From assembly GCA_964599565.1 (NCBI GenBank), contig CAZRFE010000004.1, positions 1 to 64,000 on the forward strand: a DNA stretch of 64,000 bases, written 5' to 3'. How positions within the stretch are numbered: the first letter of the stretch is position 1; each line of letters begins with the position of its first letter. Both the position numbers and the translations under genes were made by a program. The stretch is from JAJUFS01 sp964599565. Its GTDB lineage: Bacteria > Pseudomonadota > Gammaproteobacteria > Natronospirales > JAJUFS01. This document shows positions 45,415 to 53,780 of the stretch, piece by piece. The notes beneath the pieces are model-generated. The model worked only from the letters and a program-made list of their open reading frames with translations, was not told where the DNA came from and did not search any database.

Positions 45415-46043
45415 GACGAGGTGCTCTCGTCGAGCCCGCGGTAACGAAGCGCGAGCACGAACGCATCGTCCTTGCCGTGGCAGTGACGTTCGCGGATTGC
45501 CTTTGCAAGCGCGGCAGGGCCGATGTTCGGCCGGTATTCGCCGTACCATCCGTAACCGACGCCGTCGGTCGCAACGACGATCATGTCGCCCGGCTTGAGC
45601 ATGGCATGCGAGGGGCGCAGTTCCGGCAGGCGATCGCCGACCACGCCGGCGCGCAGGACGAGCGACTCGAACTGCGGCATGCCATGCGTATCAAGCTGGA
45701 TGCGCACGGCCTGGATGTTGCCGACACTGAGCCACGTCATCGCGCCGGCGGCGGCGTCGATGGAAAGAAGGCACATCGCGGAGCCGCGCGTGCCCTGCAG
45801 CTTGCGGTGACAGTGTTCGATGATGGCGGCGAGCGAGGTATCGGCGTTGCAGTCTGCAAGTTCGCGTTCCGTGCGTTCGGCCATGCGCGCGGCTTCGCTG
45901 CCGTGTCCGAGCGCGTCGATGACGAACGCGAACGCACGCAATCCGTCGACACGCACATCGCCGCTGTCGCCGCTCTCGGAACCGCCTTCATAGGGAACGG
46001 ACTCGACGTGCCAGTCAACGATCTGTCGCGTCAGAGCTTCCAC
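45411..46043 (-). CDS. rsbX: RsbX-like PP2C-family phosphatase
   Basis: About 210 residues of the SpoIIE/RsbX phosphatase fold: FVIDALGHGSEAARMAE carries a metal aspartate, and LSVGNIQAVRI and GDMIVVATDGVG supply later family motifs. RsbX resets the stressosome by removing phosphate from RsbS and RsbR. The open frame runs to 46466, but the upstream part overlies rsbT; the GTG at 46043 gives a 13-nt overlap with rsbT and the usual RsbX length (about 200). It lies between rsbT and the kinase gene. Confidence 0.87.
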   Translation of the reverse strand: MEALTRQIVDWHVESVPYEGGSESGDSGDVRVDGLRAFAFVIDALGHGSEAARMAERTERELADCNADTSLAAIIEHCHRKLQGTRGSAMCLLSIDAAAGAMTWLSVGNIQAVRIQLDTHGMPQFESLVLRAGVVGDRLPELRPSHAMLKPGDMIVVATDGVGYGWYGEYRPNIGPAALAKAIRERHCHGKDDAFVLALRYRGLDESTSS

Positions 46044-46459
46044 TTCGTCACCGTGACGCAGGTACCGGCTCCCGCGTTCGATTCCAGGTCGAAGTTGTCC
46101 ATGATGTGGCGCACGCCGGCAAGACCAAGGCCAAGGCCGCCGGATGTCGAGAAACCGCCGCGTATCGCCTGCTCGATGTTGCCGATGCCGGGCCCCGAAT
46201 CGCGCGCAACGATGCGTATGCCGCTTGCACCGCCGTTGTGCACAAGCTCGAGATGAATCTCCCCGTAGTTCGCGTACTCGATGATGTTGCGCGCAAGCTC
46301 GGAGATCGCTGTCGCGATCAGCGTCAGCTCGCTGGACGAGAATCCCGCCTGCTCGGCGAGCATCCGGCCGGCGTGACGCGCAGAGACGAGATCCGTGTCG
46401 GATTCGATCCGTACGCGTACGCCGTGCTGCTGGGATTCGTGGGTGGTTATCTTCGTCAC
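46031..46459 (-). CDS. rsbT: RsbT-like switch kinase
   Basis: A 142-residue GHKL-fold protein: ATAISELARNIIEYA is the N box, ARDSGPGIGNIEQA and GLGLGLAGVRHIMD the ATP-lid motifs. RsbT phosphorylates RsbS and RsbR in the stressosome, then leaves to activate a partner with an RsbU_N domain. Starts at GTG, 9 nt after the rsbS stop. Order R-S-T-X is the standard one. Confidence 0.92.
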   Translation of the reverse strand: MTKITTHESQQHGVRVRIESDTDLVSARHAGRMLAEQAGFSSSELTLIATAISELARNIIEYANYGEIHLELVHNGGASGIRIVARDSGPGIGNIEQAIRGGFSTSGGLGLGLAGVRHIMDNFDLESNAGAGTCVTVTKWKL

Positions 46460-46468
46460 ATTGCACCG

Positions 46469-46828
46469 CTACGTTTCGGCGTCCACGGAATCGAGGAATG
46501 CAAGACCTTCTTCAAGGTCAAGCGCAGTCGAAACATCGGCGAGCGTTATGCCGAGCTGCACCATTGCAAACGCAACGTCGGGCTGAATGCCGACGATGAC
46601 GGTGTGCGCGCCGCGCAGGCGGATCATGTATGCGAGGTCGCGCAGCGTGCGTGATGCAAACGAGTCGAGCACGTCGAGCGCGGTCACGTCGACGATCACG
46701 CCGCGCGAACGGAAGCGTCCGACCTTTTCCACCAGCGCATCCCGCAGCTGCACGAAATCCTGGTCAGTCAGCGCTGCCTGGATCGTCGCGATCAGGTAAT
46801 GCGATTGCTTGAGAATAGGGACTGCCAC
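46469..46828 (-). CDS. rsbS: RsbS-like STAS protein of the stressosome core
   Basis: A 119-residue single STAS domain. VIVDVTALDVLDSFASRTL holds Ser56, which matches the RsbT phosphorylation site of RsbS. RsbS and RsbR build the large stressosome shell and hold RsbT until stress. GTG start with GGGAGG upstream. Confidence 0.92.
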   Translation of the reverse strand: MAVPILKQSHYLIATIQAALTDQDFVQLRDALVEKVGRFRSRGVIVDVTALDVLDSFASRTLRDLAYMIRLRGAHTVIVGIQPDVAFAMVQLGITLADVSTALDLEEGLAFLDSVDAET

Positions 46829-46860
46829 CTGGCCTCCCCCCCTGTGTCATTTCCAGTGGA

Positions 46861-47766
46861 TCACGGCTTCTTTGGAGCCGGAACGTCATCGTGCATCACG
46901 ACCTTGTAGCCGAGCAGGCGTTCGGCTTCTTCGATACCGCCCTGCAGGTCGCCGACGGTGTTCATCTTCGCGAGATCCACGCCGATGTTCACGAGTGTCT
47001 GCGCAATGTCCGGCGACAGGCCCGTCACGATGACGGTCGCACCGAGCAGTCGCGATGCTTCCACGGTCTGCACAAGATGGTTCGCGACGTGCGAATCCAT
47101 TTCCGCCACACCGGTGATGTCGATCACGACCACGCGCGCGCGGTTTGCGCGAATCGCCTGCAGCAGCTGCTCGGTGAGCTGGCGTGCGCGCAAGGGATCG
47201 ATGACGCCGATGATGGGAAGAATGAGCAGGCGTTCACGCACCTGGAGAACCGGCGTGGACAGCTCGCGGATGGCTTCCTGCTGCTCGCGGATGATGCGCT
47301 CGCGCTCCTGCACGAAGCCGACCGCCACCGTGTTCGCGATCCTGTTCGCCGCAGGCTCGTATGCGTCGAGAATGCGGTTCAGCAGATCGAAGTCGGAGCG
47401 GTACTTGCCGAACAGCGATCGTGCAAGCACGTCGCGCAGCAGCAGCACGATGCCGACCACTTCGTCGGTTTCGACGCCGCGTGGAATGATGCGCTCGGAA
47501 AGATTGCGCGCGTATGCCTGCAGGGCTTCGAACGTGCCGGTTTCCAGCGCTTCCACGTAGTTGTCGTACACGGACGTGGCTTCGGCGAAGATTTCTTCCT
47601 TGGTCATCGCCGTGAGCAGGCGCGCCTCGGTGATTCTGCGCGCCCATTCCTCGCGCAGTTCGGTGCGGTTGTCGCGCAGGTGAGCGACGAGTTCCCGCAG
47701 CAGTGCGACAGTGGATTCCGTCATGGCGGGATTTACCGTCTTCTTGGTTGATTTGACAATGGCCAT
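46861..47766 (-). CDS. rsbR: RsbR-like co-antagonist with RsbRD N-terminal sensor and STAS domain
   Basis: A 301-residue protein. The N-terminal part (about 20-160) resembles the RsbRD_N all-helical sensor (LVAHLRDNRTELREEWARRI). A linker helix (ERERIIREQQEAIRELSTPVL) leads to the C-terminal STAS domain (about 180-290) with VVIDITGVAEMDSHVANHL. The Thr in DITG matches one RsbR phospho-site; at the second the usual Thr is Ser (MDSHV). Sensor ligand unknown; there is no haem or flavin motif I can name. First gene of the module, with a strong RBS (GGAGG). Confidence 0.9.
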   Translation of the reverse strand: MAIVKSTKKTVNPAMTESTVALLRELVAHLRDNRTELREEWARRITEARLLTAMTKEEIFAEATSVYDNYVEALETGTFEALQAYARNLSERIIPRGVETDEVVGIVLLLRDVLARSLFGKYRSDFDLLNRILDAYEPAANRIANTVAVGFVQERERIIREQQEAIRELSTPVLQVRERLLILPIIGVIDPLRARQLTEQLLQAIRANRARVVVIDITGVAEMDSHVANHLVQTVEASRLLGATVIVTGLSPDIAQTLVNIGVDLAKMNTVGDLQGGIEEAERLLGYKVVMHDDVPAPKKP

Positions 47767-48399
47767 CGCGACCTCCTCGCTCCGGTATTAAAGGTTGACT
47801 GACCTGTTCCGGAATCCTTCCCGGACGGGCATCTGCCGGGGATGAAGCCGTCCTGGCAACCCCCGGCTGCCGGGTACCGTGATGCGCGCGTCGCGCCGTC
47901 TCCCGGGCCTGCCTTTGGCAATGTGCCGGGAGCGGATGACGTACGACAGGATTCCCCCGTTCACGCCGGTTCCGACGTTCCCTTGTACCGGGGGACGTTC
48001 GGGCCGAAGCGGGATCCGTTGTCAAAATGTGGATGATCGTCCCATTAAGAAACATGACCCTATCGCTTTCAAGGTTCTGGATCAAATCCCTGATGACCTC
48101 GCTACGCGGCTACCCCTGAACCCTGCCTGAATATGGCCTAAAACCAGCATGAATCAGGGGGTTACCGGCTGCGCCAAAACCCTTAGATCGCAAGGCTAGC
48201 CCAGCGCCGATACCGGCTATATACGGTCATCACCTTATATTGGCGCCGTTGCGCGACGCCGCAGCGAACGTCGTCCATGAGGAAAACAGCGGCAACCCTT
48301 CGCCGTACTGCCGGGCACGGATGCCTGCCGCGGATGCGATCTGGCAAAGTCCGTCACCGTCCCGTGAGCCAGCCCGCCACCGGCGGAAGGTCGCGCATC
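47767..48399. other. Long intergenic region upstream of the stressosome operon
   Basis: A 633-nt gap with no credible gene. It holds the rsbR promoter (minus) and that of the FMN reductase gene (plus). There is a 7-bp inverted repeat GCCGGGG/CCCCGGC (47835-47841 and 47861-47867). The part from about 48010 to 48240 is clearly less GC-rich than its surroundings. I found no tRNA-like fold, mobile-element end or sure promoter. Confidence 0.5.
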
Positions 48400-48963
48400 G
48401 TGAGGAGCGCAAGCAATGTTGCCGTTCTTGTCGGCAGCCTGCGCAGGAGCGCATACAACCGGAAGATCGCACAGGCGCTGACCGATCTTGCGCCGCGCTC
48501 GCTGCGTCTTGAAGTCGTCGAGATCGCACGGCTGTCGCTTTACGATCCCGAGCGCGACACCGCCTCGCCACCCCTCGACTGGAAACTCTTCCGACAGCAG
48601 ATACGTGCGGCCGACGCCGTGCTCTTCCTTGCGCCGGAGTGCCGCTGCGCGGTGCCCGCCGTGCTGAGAAACGCACTCGAGATCGCATCGCGGCCGTTCG
48701 CGGACAACGCGTGGACGGGCAAGCCCGGCGGCGTCATGTGCATCACGCCGACGGGCGCCGCCGGAACCTGCGCCGACTACCGGCTGCGCCAGACGCTGGT
48801 CCTGCTCAACGTTCCCGTCATGCAGCCGCCGTATGCCTGCGTGCGCGAAAGCGATCGCCTGCTGGATGCCGGCGGCCGGCTGAACGATCCGCGCGCGCGC
48901 ACGTTCCTGCAGGAATTCATCGGCGCGTTCGACAACTGGGTACACACCACGTCGCGTCACTGA
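48400..48963 (+). CDS. NADPH-dependent FMN reductase-like flavoprotein
   Basis: A 187-residue flavodoxin-like protein of the ChrR/SsuE/YieF group: VLVGSLRRSAYNRKIAQAL is the FMN phosphate loop; the usual P-E-Y-N motif appears as LAPECRCAVPAVLRNALE, and KPGGVMCITPTGAAG follows. Such enzymes reduce quinones, chromate or free flavins. The PEYN region being PECR is unusual. GTG start at 48400 chosen from GGAAGG 9 nt upstream; frame upstream is not convincing. Its last codons lie in a 27-bp tandem repeat. Confidence 0.8.
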   Translation: MRSASNVAVLVGSLRRSAYNRKIAQALTDLAPRSLRLEVVEIARLSLYDPERDTASPPLDWKLFRQQIRAADAVLFLAPECRCAVPAVLRNALEIASRPFADNAWTGKPGGVMCITPTGAAGTCADYRLRQTLVLLNVPVMQPPYACVRESDRLLDAGGRLNDPRARTFLQEFIGAFDNWVHTTSRH

Positions 48964-49017
48964 GCGCGCGGTCGCACGTCGCGTCACTGAGCGCGCGGTC
49001 GCACGTTGGGTCACTGA
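48948..49017. repeat. 27-bp tandem repeat across converging stop codons
   Basis: Two exact copies (48948-48974, 48975-49001) and a partial diverged third copy. Each unit contains TCACTGA, giving a stop codon on each strand. The first copy ends the FMN reductase gene; the third ends the YdcF-like gene. Confidence 0.85.
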
Positions 49018-49781
49018 TCGTGCGTCCAGCCGCGCAGCCGGTAATACGCAAGTCCCGTCAGCTCATGAACCACCAGCCGCAGCAGCGGCAGCGATTTGCT
49101 GTTCGGCAGCCACGCTCGCCATGTCAGCGACGGATCGCCGCGATGATCCGCGGCGATCGCGTGCGGCTGCCTGCCAAGCGCATGCGCGACCGCCATGGCG
49201 CGCGGCATGTGAATCGCGCTCGTCACGATGACGATGTCGCGGTCCGCGTCGATCATCGCGAAACTGTTCCGCAGGTTCTCAGAGGTATCGAGCGATGCGG
49301 GTTCGACGCGAACGTGCGCTGCGGGAACGCCGCTCATGCGCGCAAGCATCGCCATGCGTGCGGCGACGGCAGGCGCTCCGGGAGGACGAACCGTGCCGGA
49401 GAAAAGCAGCGTGCCGCCCGTTGTCCGCCAGGCATCGACCGCGGTCAGCGTGCGACGGAAACTCGCGGCATCAAGCTGCAGCGCATCCGGCAGCGAGCGG
49501 TCATACGAGCTGCCCGACGCCAGCACGACGATGACAGGCTCGTGCAGCTTCATCGCACCGACAGGAACCGGCGGATAGCGTGCTTCGAGCCGCAGCGCGA
49601 GATGATGCGCGAACGCAGGCGTCAGCAGCAGCCAGCTCCACGCGACCGCGGCGAGCAGTACGTAACGCCAGCGATGCAGGCGTGCACGCGTGCGAAACGC
49701 CATCACCGCAAGCCCGATCAGCAGCGCAAGCAGGTGCACGGGCGTTGGCATCAGCAGTTCGATGGGTGTTATCAGCAACAC
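49011..49781 (-). CDS. YdcF/ElyC/SanA-family (DUF218) membrane protein
   Basis: A 256-residue protein with two N-terminal hydrophobic segments (about 10-28 and 40-60) and a DUF218 domain: VIVVLASGSSYD, the GGTLLFSG strand, ASLDTSENLRNS and VIVTSAIHMPRAM. Family members (ElyC, SanA) act in cell-envelope integrity, possibly in lipid-carrier metabolism. GTG start at 49781 with GGTGA upstream; ATG at 49751 is an alternative. Biochemical activity is not known for most of the family. Confidence 0.8.
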   Translation of the reverse strand: MLLITPIELLMPTPVHLLALLIGLAVMAFRTRARLHRWRYVLLAAVAWSWLLLTPAFAHHLALRLEARYPPVPVGAMKLHEPVIVVLASGSSYDRSLPDALQLDAASFRRTLTAVDAWRTTGGTLLFSGTVRPPGAPAVAARMAMLARMSGVPAAHVRVEPASLDTSENLRNSFAMIDADRDIVIVTSAIHMPRAMAVAHALGRQPHAIAADHRGDPSLTWRAWLPNSKSLPLLRLVVHELTGLAYYRLRGWTHDQ

Positions 49782-49808
49782 AGGTTGTCACCCGTTTTCC
49801 GCGGCACC

Positions 49809-49835
49809 AAAAAAGAGCCCCGCGGGCGCGGGGCT
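49809..49835 (-). terminator. Terminator of the subtilase gene
   Basis: Minus strand: stem AGCCCCGC/GCGGGGCT with a 4-nt loop, followed shortly by six T. It lies about 42 nt after the subtilase stop. Confidence 0.85.
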
Positions 49836-49876
49836 AATCTCCTGGGGGGCCTTGGAGTCGAATAAGGTCTTGCGTG

Positions 49877-51274
49877 TCATTCCACCGGTGCTGCGTTCTG
49901 CTCGCCGGTGGCTGACCACTTCGTGTCACCGGCAAGAAACGACGGGCGCTCGCCGATCGTGTTCATTGCGGCTTCAACGGCGGCGCGCACGTCGATGTAA
50001 CCGGCGCCGACTTCATGGAATGCATAGCCCGGCATCGGTTGCGCGGAAGCCATGATGATTTCCTCGACCTGGTCGGGCGACAGATCCGGGTTCGCTTCCA
50101 GCAACAGCGCGGTGACGCCGGCAACGAACGGCGTTGCCATGCTGGTGCCGCTCATGCTCGCGTAATACACGTGGTACAGCGGATGCGAGAGATCGAGCAC
50201 CGGGCCGAGAATCGGCAGCGGCGTATTCAGTGCACGCGTCGAAACAATGCCGTCGCCGGGCGCGGTGATGTCGGGATGCTTGTAGAAATCGTTCGCGACG
50301 CCGCGGCTTGAGAAATCGGCGAGCTGTTTCCCGGCGTTGCCGGCGGCCACGTTGATGACCCAGGGCGCGATCGCGTACTGGTTGAGCGTGTTTTCATCCG
50401 GTCCCGAATTCGACGCGGCGAACGTGACGATCATGCCGCGACGATAGGCTTCGTAGGACGCCTGGTTGATCGGGTCGTTCGGATCGAACGCGGTACCGTC
50501 ACCGCCGCCCCACGAATTCGTGATGACGTCGATGCTGTAGCGGTCCTGGTTCTCGAGCGCGTACTCGAAACCGAGCAACGCATGCAGGATCGCGATGCCC
50601 TCGCCCGCGCTGATGCCGACGATGTTCGCGGCAGGCGCAATGCCCGCATGGTAGTTCGCGCGACGTTCATCGTTCGCGGACGCAGCACCGCTGCCCGCAA
50701 CCGTGCCGGAAACATGCGTGCCATGGCCGCTGCTCGTATCGGAGTTCAGCTGGCCTTCCAGGTAAAGCGGCGGCAGGCCGAGCAGTCCGAGATCGCCGAT
50801 GATCTTGACGTTCTGCACGGTCTTGCTGCCGAGCGCGAGATCGGGATGCGTTGCATCGGTGCCGGAATCGAGCACCGCGACGGTCACACCCGCGCCCTTC
50901 ACGCCGTAGTTGTCGTGCACGTAGTGACCGCCGGTGATCTCGCCTGACGTGAAGTTGTAGTACTCGAGATCGGCGTTGTAATAGATGCTCTCGACGCTGT
51001 CCCACTGGCGGACTGCATTGATCTGCGATTCGCTCAGGACGGCCGCGGCCATGGACAGGTTGTCCAGCCGGATGATGCCCGGGCCGATCTCGTCGAGCAG
51101 GAACTGGAGACCCGAAGGGTCGTTGAAGGTGATGATGACCTGCTGGGGTTCGTGCGTCGTGAGCAGGCGCTGCGCAAGCTTCGGGTCCAGCAAGCCGTCG
51201 GCGTCCGCCGGGACCGCCATGATCGCGGCCAGGAGAACGAAGCCGAACACGCTTTTCCAGATCGTCTGACGCAT
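49877..51274 (-). CDS. Secreted subtilisin-like serine protease (S8)
   Basis: A 465-residue protein with a signal peptide (hydrophobic about 8-23), a short I9-like propeptide region (about 40-100) and an S8 domain. The catalytic triad is Asp in VAVLDSGTD, His in SGHGTHVSGT and Ser in SGTSMATPFVAG; NSWGGG holds the oxyanion Asn. No C-terminal sorting or membrane segment. It should act in the periplasm or outside. It has its own terminator. A small secreted repeat protein gene lies 210 nt upstream on the same strand and could be a substrate or partner. Confidence 0.93.
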   Translation of the reverse strand: MRQTIWKSVFGFVLLAAIMAVPADADGLLDPKLAQRLLTTHEPQQVIITFNDPSGLQFLLDEIGPGIIRLDNLSMAAAVLSESQINAVRQWDSVESIYYNADLEYYNFTSGEITGGHYVHDNYGVKGAGVTVAVLDSGTDATHPDLALGSKTVQNVKIIGDLGLLGLPPLYLEGQLNSDTSSGHGTHVSGTVAGSGAASANDERRANYHAGIAPAANIVGISAGEGIAILHALLGFEYALENQDRYSIDVITNSWGGGDGTAFDPNDPINQASYEAYRRGMIVTFAASNSGPDENTLNQYAIAPWVINVAAGNAGKQLADFSSRGVANDFYKHPDITAPGDGIVSTRALNTPLPILGPVLDLSHPLYHVYYASMSGTSMATPFVAGVTALLLEANPDLSPDQVEEIIMASAQPMPGYAFHEVGAGYIDVRAAVEAAMNTIGERPSFLAGDTKWSATGEQNAAPVE

Positions 51275-51434
51275 GTCGTCACCATCACTGCAACAAGTGA
51301 GGTGACAGCTTCACGGTCGGTGAGGGGTAATTGAATCAGTCAATTCGTGTATGTGAGCGTCCCAATTCTAGGTGAGATGCGCCAATTTCATGACATAACG
51401 CGAGGGTGAGGACGATTGCCCCGTGTGGCACCAA

Positions 51435-51466
51435 TAAAAAAAGCCGCGCGGCACGGCCGCGCGGCT
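51435..51466 (-). terminator. Strong terminator of the small repeat-protein gene
   Basis: Stem AGCCGCGCGG/CCGCGCGGCT with a 5-nt loop; on the minus strand seven T follow. It ends the 83-residue protein's transcript and separates it from the subtilase gene. Confidence 0.9.
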
Positions 51467-51484
51467 TTTGTCGGCTTGCGTGGA

Positions 51485-51736
51485 TCAGAGGCGGAGCAGC
51501 AGCTGGTTCCACCAGAACAGCAGCATCTCGATCGCGTTGCTGGCGCCCGTTTCCGTATCCGTCAACGGTGTTCCAGTGCCGATCTCCGCATTCTGCGTTG
51601 CCGGTGTGCCGGTGCCGATTTCCGCCATCGTCGTCTGTGCAGGTGCAGGCTCGCCGGTGCCAATCTCCGCGGACAGCGCCAGCGGCGATGTAAGAAGCAG
51701 AAACAGCGCAGTAATAGTGAGTTTTTTCATGTTCAT
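51485..51736 (-). CDS. Small secreted protein with three AEIGTG repeats
   Basis: An 83-residue protein with a clear signal peptide (MNMKKLTITALFLLLTSP, likely cut near LSA). The mature part has AEIGTG three times, each followed by (E/T)P, in a Thr/Pro/Ala-rich, lysine- and arginine-poor stretch. It ends in a hydrophobic, tryptophan-bearing segment, MLLFWWNQLLLRL, that could insert into a membrane. A strong RBS (GGAGG) and a strong terminator argue that it is a real monocistronic gene. I do not recognise a family. Neighbouring subtilase suggests possible processing. Confidence 0.75.
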   Translation of the reverse strand: MNMKKLTITALFLLLTSPLALSAEIGTGEPAPAQTTMAEIGTGTPATQNAEIGTGTPLTDTETGASNAIEMLLFWWNQLLLRL

Positions 51737-51878
51737 TTCATCACCCTCCGCGGGGGGCTTGGGATGAGCCGTGAGTATGGCTCATTTTTGTATAAGTTCA
51801 TCCCAATTTTAATAATTTTGTGAGTAAAAACACCTTTTTGGGTGTTTCTACCAACGCTCAAAATCTTCTTAACGTAAG

Positions 51879-52706
51879 TCAATCCTCGAAGTAATACATG
51901 CCAATACCTACCTCGCGATATTCCTGGTCAGGCCTCGGCTTGGCGTGCGCCATGCGCGCCAGGGCCTGGTCCAGGGTCCGTCCCGCTTCGACCGCATGCT
52001 CGGAGATCAGCTGCTTGGCATCCCCCACCTTCTCGATGGGAATCGCGTGCTGCCACCAGACGCGCTGCAGGCGGCGCTCGGATCCCATCACGTGGCTGAC
52101 GTTGAAATCCAGCGTCTCACCGAGGCGCTGCAGGGCGAATCCCGCGATTCGCAGGGCCTCTTCCGGCGTCGATACAGGACCGTAGGCGCGGTTGACGACG
52201 ATCGCGCGCCCCGCGTCGTCCATGCTCACGCAGCCGGAGCGGATCAGTTCGTCCAGCACGGTCCGCGTGGTGAGGTCGCCGCTGTACAACTGCACCAGCC
52301 GCTCGAAGCTTGCGATCTTGCCTTTCGCCTCGATGTGCAGCGGCGCGGGCGCCCCGTTCTCGTGGAATCGCTGGTCTGCGACCCAGCCGGCGAGCACGCG
52401 CGCGGCGCGATTCTGCTGGTCGGTGAGGATCGCCTCGTCGGGCGAGTCGATCTTGCTCAGACGGTTCACTTCCTTGCGCGAGAGCCCGGACAGCAAGGCG
52501 GCACGCGCGCCGAACGGCTTGCGGCGATGCCAGAACTCCTTGCGGTTGTAGAACTCGTCGACATAAAGCCAGCGAACGAGATCGTTGACTTCGTTCGCGG
52601 AAATACCGAGTCGCAGCAGGATGCGCACAATGGGGCGCAGCACTTTCGCCGCAAACCGGATGGCAATCGGGAACTGCGCAATGCGCGGGGCAAGTTGGGT
52701 GCTCAT
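51879..52706 (-). CDS. DUF6502-family protein
   Basis: A 275-residue soluble protein. The N-terminal third has a helix-turn-helix-like stretch, LLRLGISANEVNDLVRWLYVD and ALLSGLSRKEVNRL, as in the DUF6502 family of proteobacteria; the rest is mixed helix/strand and ends EVGIGMYYFED. A DNA-related role is possible but unproven. Good RBS; faces an AT-rich intergenic region shared with the OmpA-like gene. Confidence 0.72.
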   Translation of the reverse strand: MSTQLAPRIAQFPIAIRFAAKVLRPIVRILLRLGISANEVNDLVRWLYVDEFYNRKEFWHRRKPFGARAALLSGLSRKEVNRLSKIDSPDEAILTDQQNRAARVLAGWVADQRFHENGAPAPLHIEAKGKIASFERLVQLYSGDLTTRTVLDELIRSGCVSMDDAGRAIVVNRAYGPVSTPEEALRIAGFALQRLGETLDFNVSHVMGSERRLQRVWWQHAIPIEKVGDAKQLISEHAVEAGRTLDQALARMAHAKPRPDQEYREVGIGMYYFED

Positions 52707-53007
52707 GCAGTGTCGACCTCTTGGCAGTCGGACTTGATTTGGTACGCCCTACCCTAAAGACGTACTGTCGCCAATTCTGGGCTAAAAATTGTCCACGTCC
52801 AGTGTTTTTTTGTCCTGTAGCGCCCCTGATTGTAGTTCTTTTGAGTACATATACCCTCAGGAAATCGCCCTTAAATCCCATCTTTTTGTATTGCAAGGTT
52901 TTTTTTCCCATTCCGCCGGTGGTGACGCTCCGCGACGGTTGCAAGCGTGAAAACCGACTCCACCTTCCTTGAATGAAGCGCACCGGCCTTTAGATGAGGA
53001 GAAACCC
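52707..53007. other. AT-rich divergent promoter region
   Basis: A 301-nt gap between the DUF6502 gene (minus) and the OmpA-like gene (plus), with several T-runs and much lower GC than its surroundings (about 52740-52915). It should carry both promoters. No specific boxes or palindromes are clear enough to call. Confidence 0.45.
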
Positions 53008-53682
53008 ATGCCCCGTACTTCCCGCTCCCTGGTTGCCGTCGGTCTGTCGGCCATGCTCGCGACGGCCTGCAGCACGCTTGATCCGTATACCGGCGAAAAG
53101 GAAACCGCGAAAGCCGGCAAAGGAGCGGCCATCGGCGCGGTAGCGGGCGCAATCGTCGGCGCCGCGACAGGCGACAGCGCAAAGGAACGCCGCAAGCGCG
53201 CGCTCATCGGCGCGGGCGCGGGCGCACTGGCGGGCGGCTCCGTCGGCTATTACATGGACCGCCAGGAAGCGAAGCTTCGCGAGGAACTTAAAGGCACGGG
53301 CGTGAGCGTCACGCGCGACGGCGACGACATCGTCCTCAACATGCCCGGCAACATCACCTTCCAGACGGAGAGCGCGGCGCTCAACACCGATTTCTTCGAT
53401 GTGCTGGATGCGGTCGCATCCGTGCTCGAGGAATACGAGAAGACGCTGGTCGTGATCGAAGGCCACACCGACAGTACTGGTGCCGATGAGTACAACCAGA
53501 AGCTGTCGGAACGCCGCGCGGCGGCCGTCGGCAAGTTCATGGACAGCAAGGGCATCACCACCGAACGCATGGTGATCATCGGCCACGGCGAAGCGCAGCC
53601 GGTCGCCTCGAACGATACCGCGGAAGGCCGCGCGCAGAATCGTCGCGTGGAGCTGACGCTGGAGCCGTTGACGAAGGAATGA
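53008..53682 (+). CDS. OmpA-family lipoprotein with glycine zipper (YiaD-like)
   Basis: A 224-residue lipoprotein. Signal with lipobox LATAC; a glycine-zipper domain (about 30-85) rich in GxxxG such as GAAIGAVAGAIVGAATG; and an OmpA_C peptidoglycan-binding domain (about 105-220) with EGHTDSTGADEYNQKLSERRA. It anchors the outer membrane to the wall. ATG 53008 has GAGGAG upstream and opens the signal; an in-frame ATG at 52969 is unlikely. Confidence 0.92.
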   Translation: MPRTSRSLVAVGLSAMLATACSTLDPYTGEKETAKAGKGAAIGAVAGAIVGAATGDSAKERRKRALIGAGAGALAGGSVGYYMDRQEAKLREELKGTGVSVTRDGDDIVLNMPGNITFQTESAALNTDFFDVLDAVASVLEEYEKTLVVIEGHTDSTGADEYNQKLSERRAAAVGKFMDSKGITTERMVIIGHGEAQPVASNDTAEGRAQNRRVELTLEPLTKE

Positions 53683-53690
53683 AACGGGCG

Positions 53691-53742
53691 GTGATGCGCA
53701 TCACTGTCGCTCACTGATCGCTGACAGCCGATCCCTTATACT
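53691..53742 (+). promoter_or_regulatory. Palindrome GTGATGCGCATCAC and possible -10 of the malic enzyme gene
   Basis: A perfect 14-bp palindrome (53691-53704) followed by TATACT at 53737-53742, 39 nt before the malic enzyme ATG. The -10 is good but the matching -35 (CTGATC, 17 bp upstream) is weak. The palindrome may be an operator. Confidence 0.35.
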
Positions 53743-53780
53743 CGCGCTCCCGCTCGCACGCCTGGGGAGAGGGTTGCTGC

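Noticed and set aside
47767..48399. Possible small gene or RNA in the long gap
   Set aside because: Short frames there lack RBS and coding character; no tRNA or riboswitch fold was recognised.
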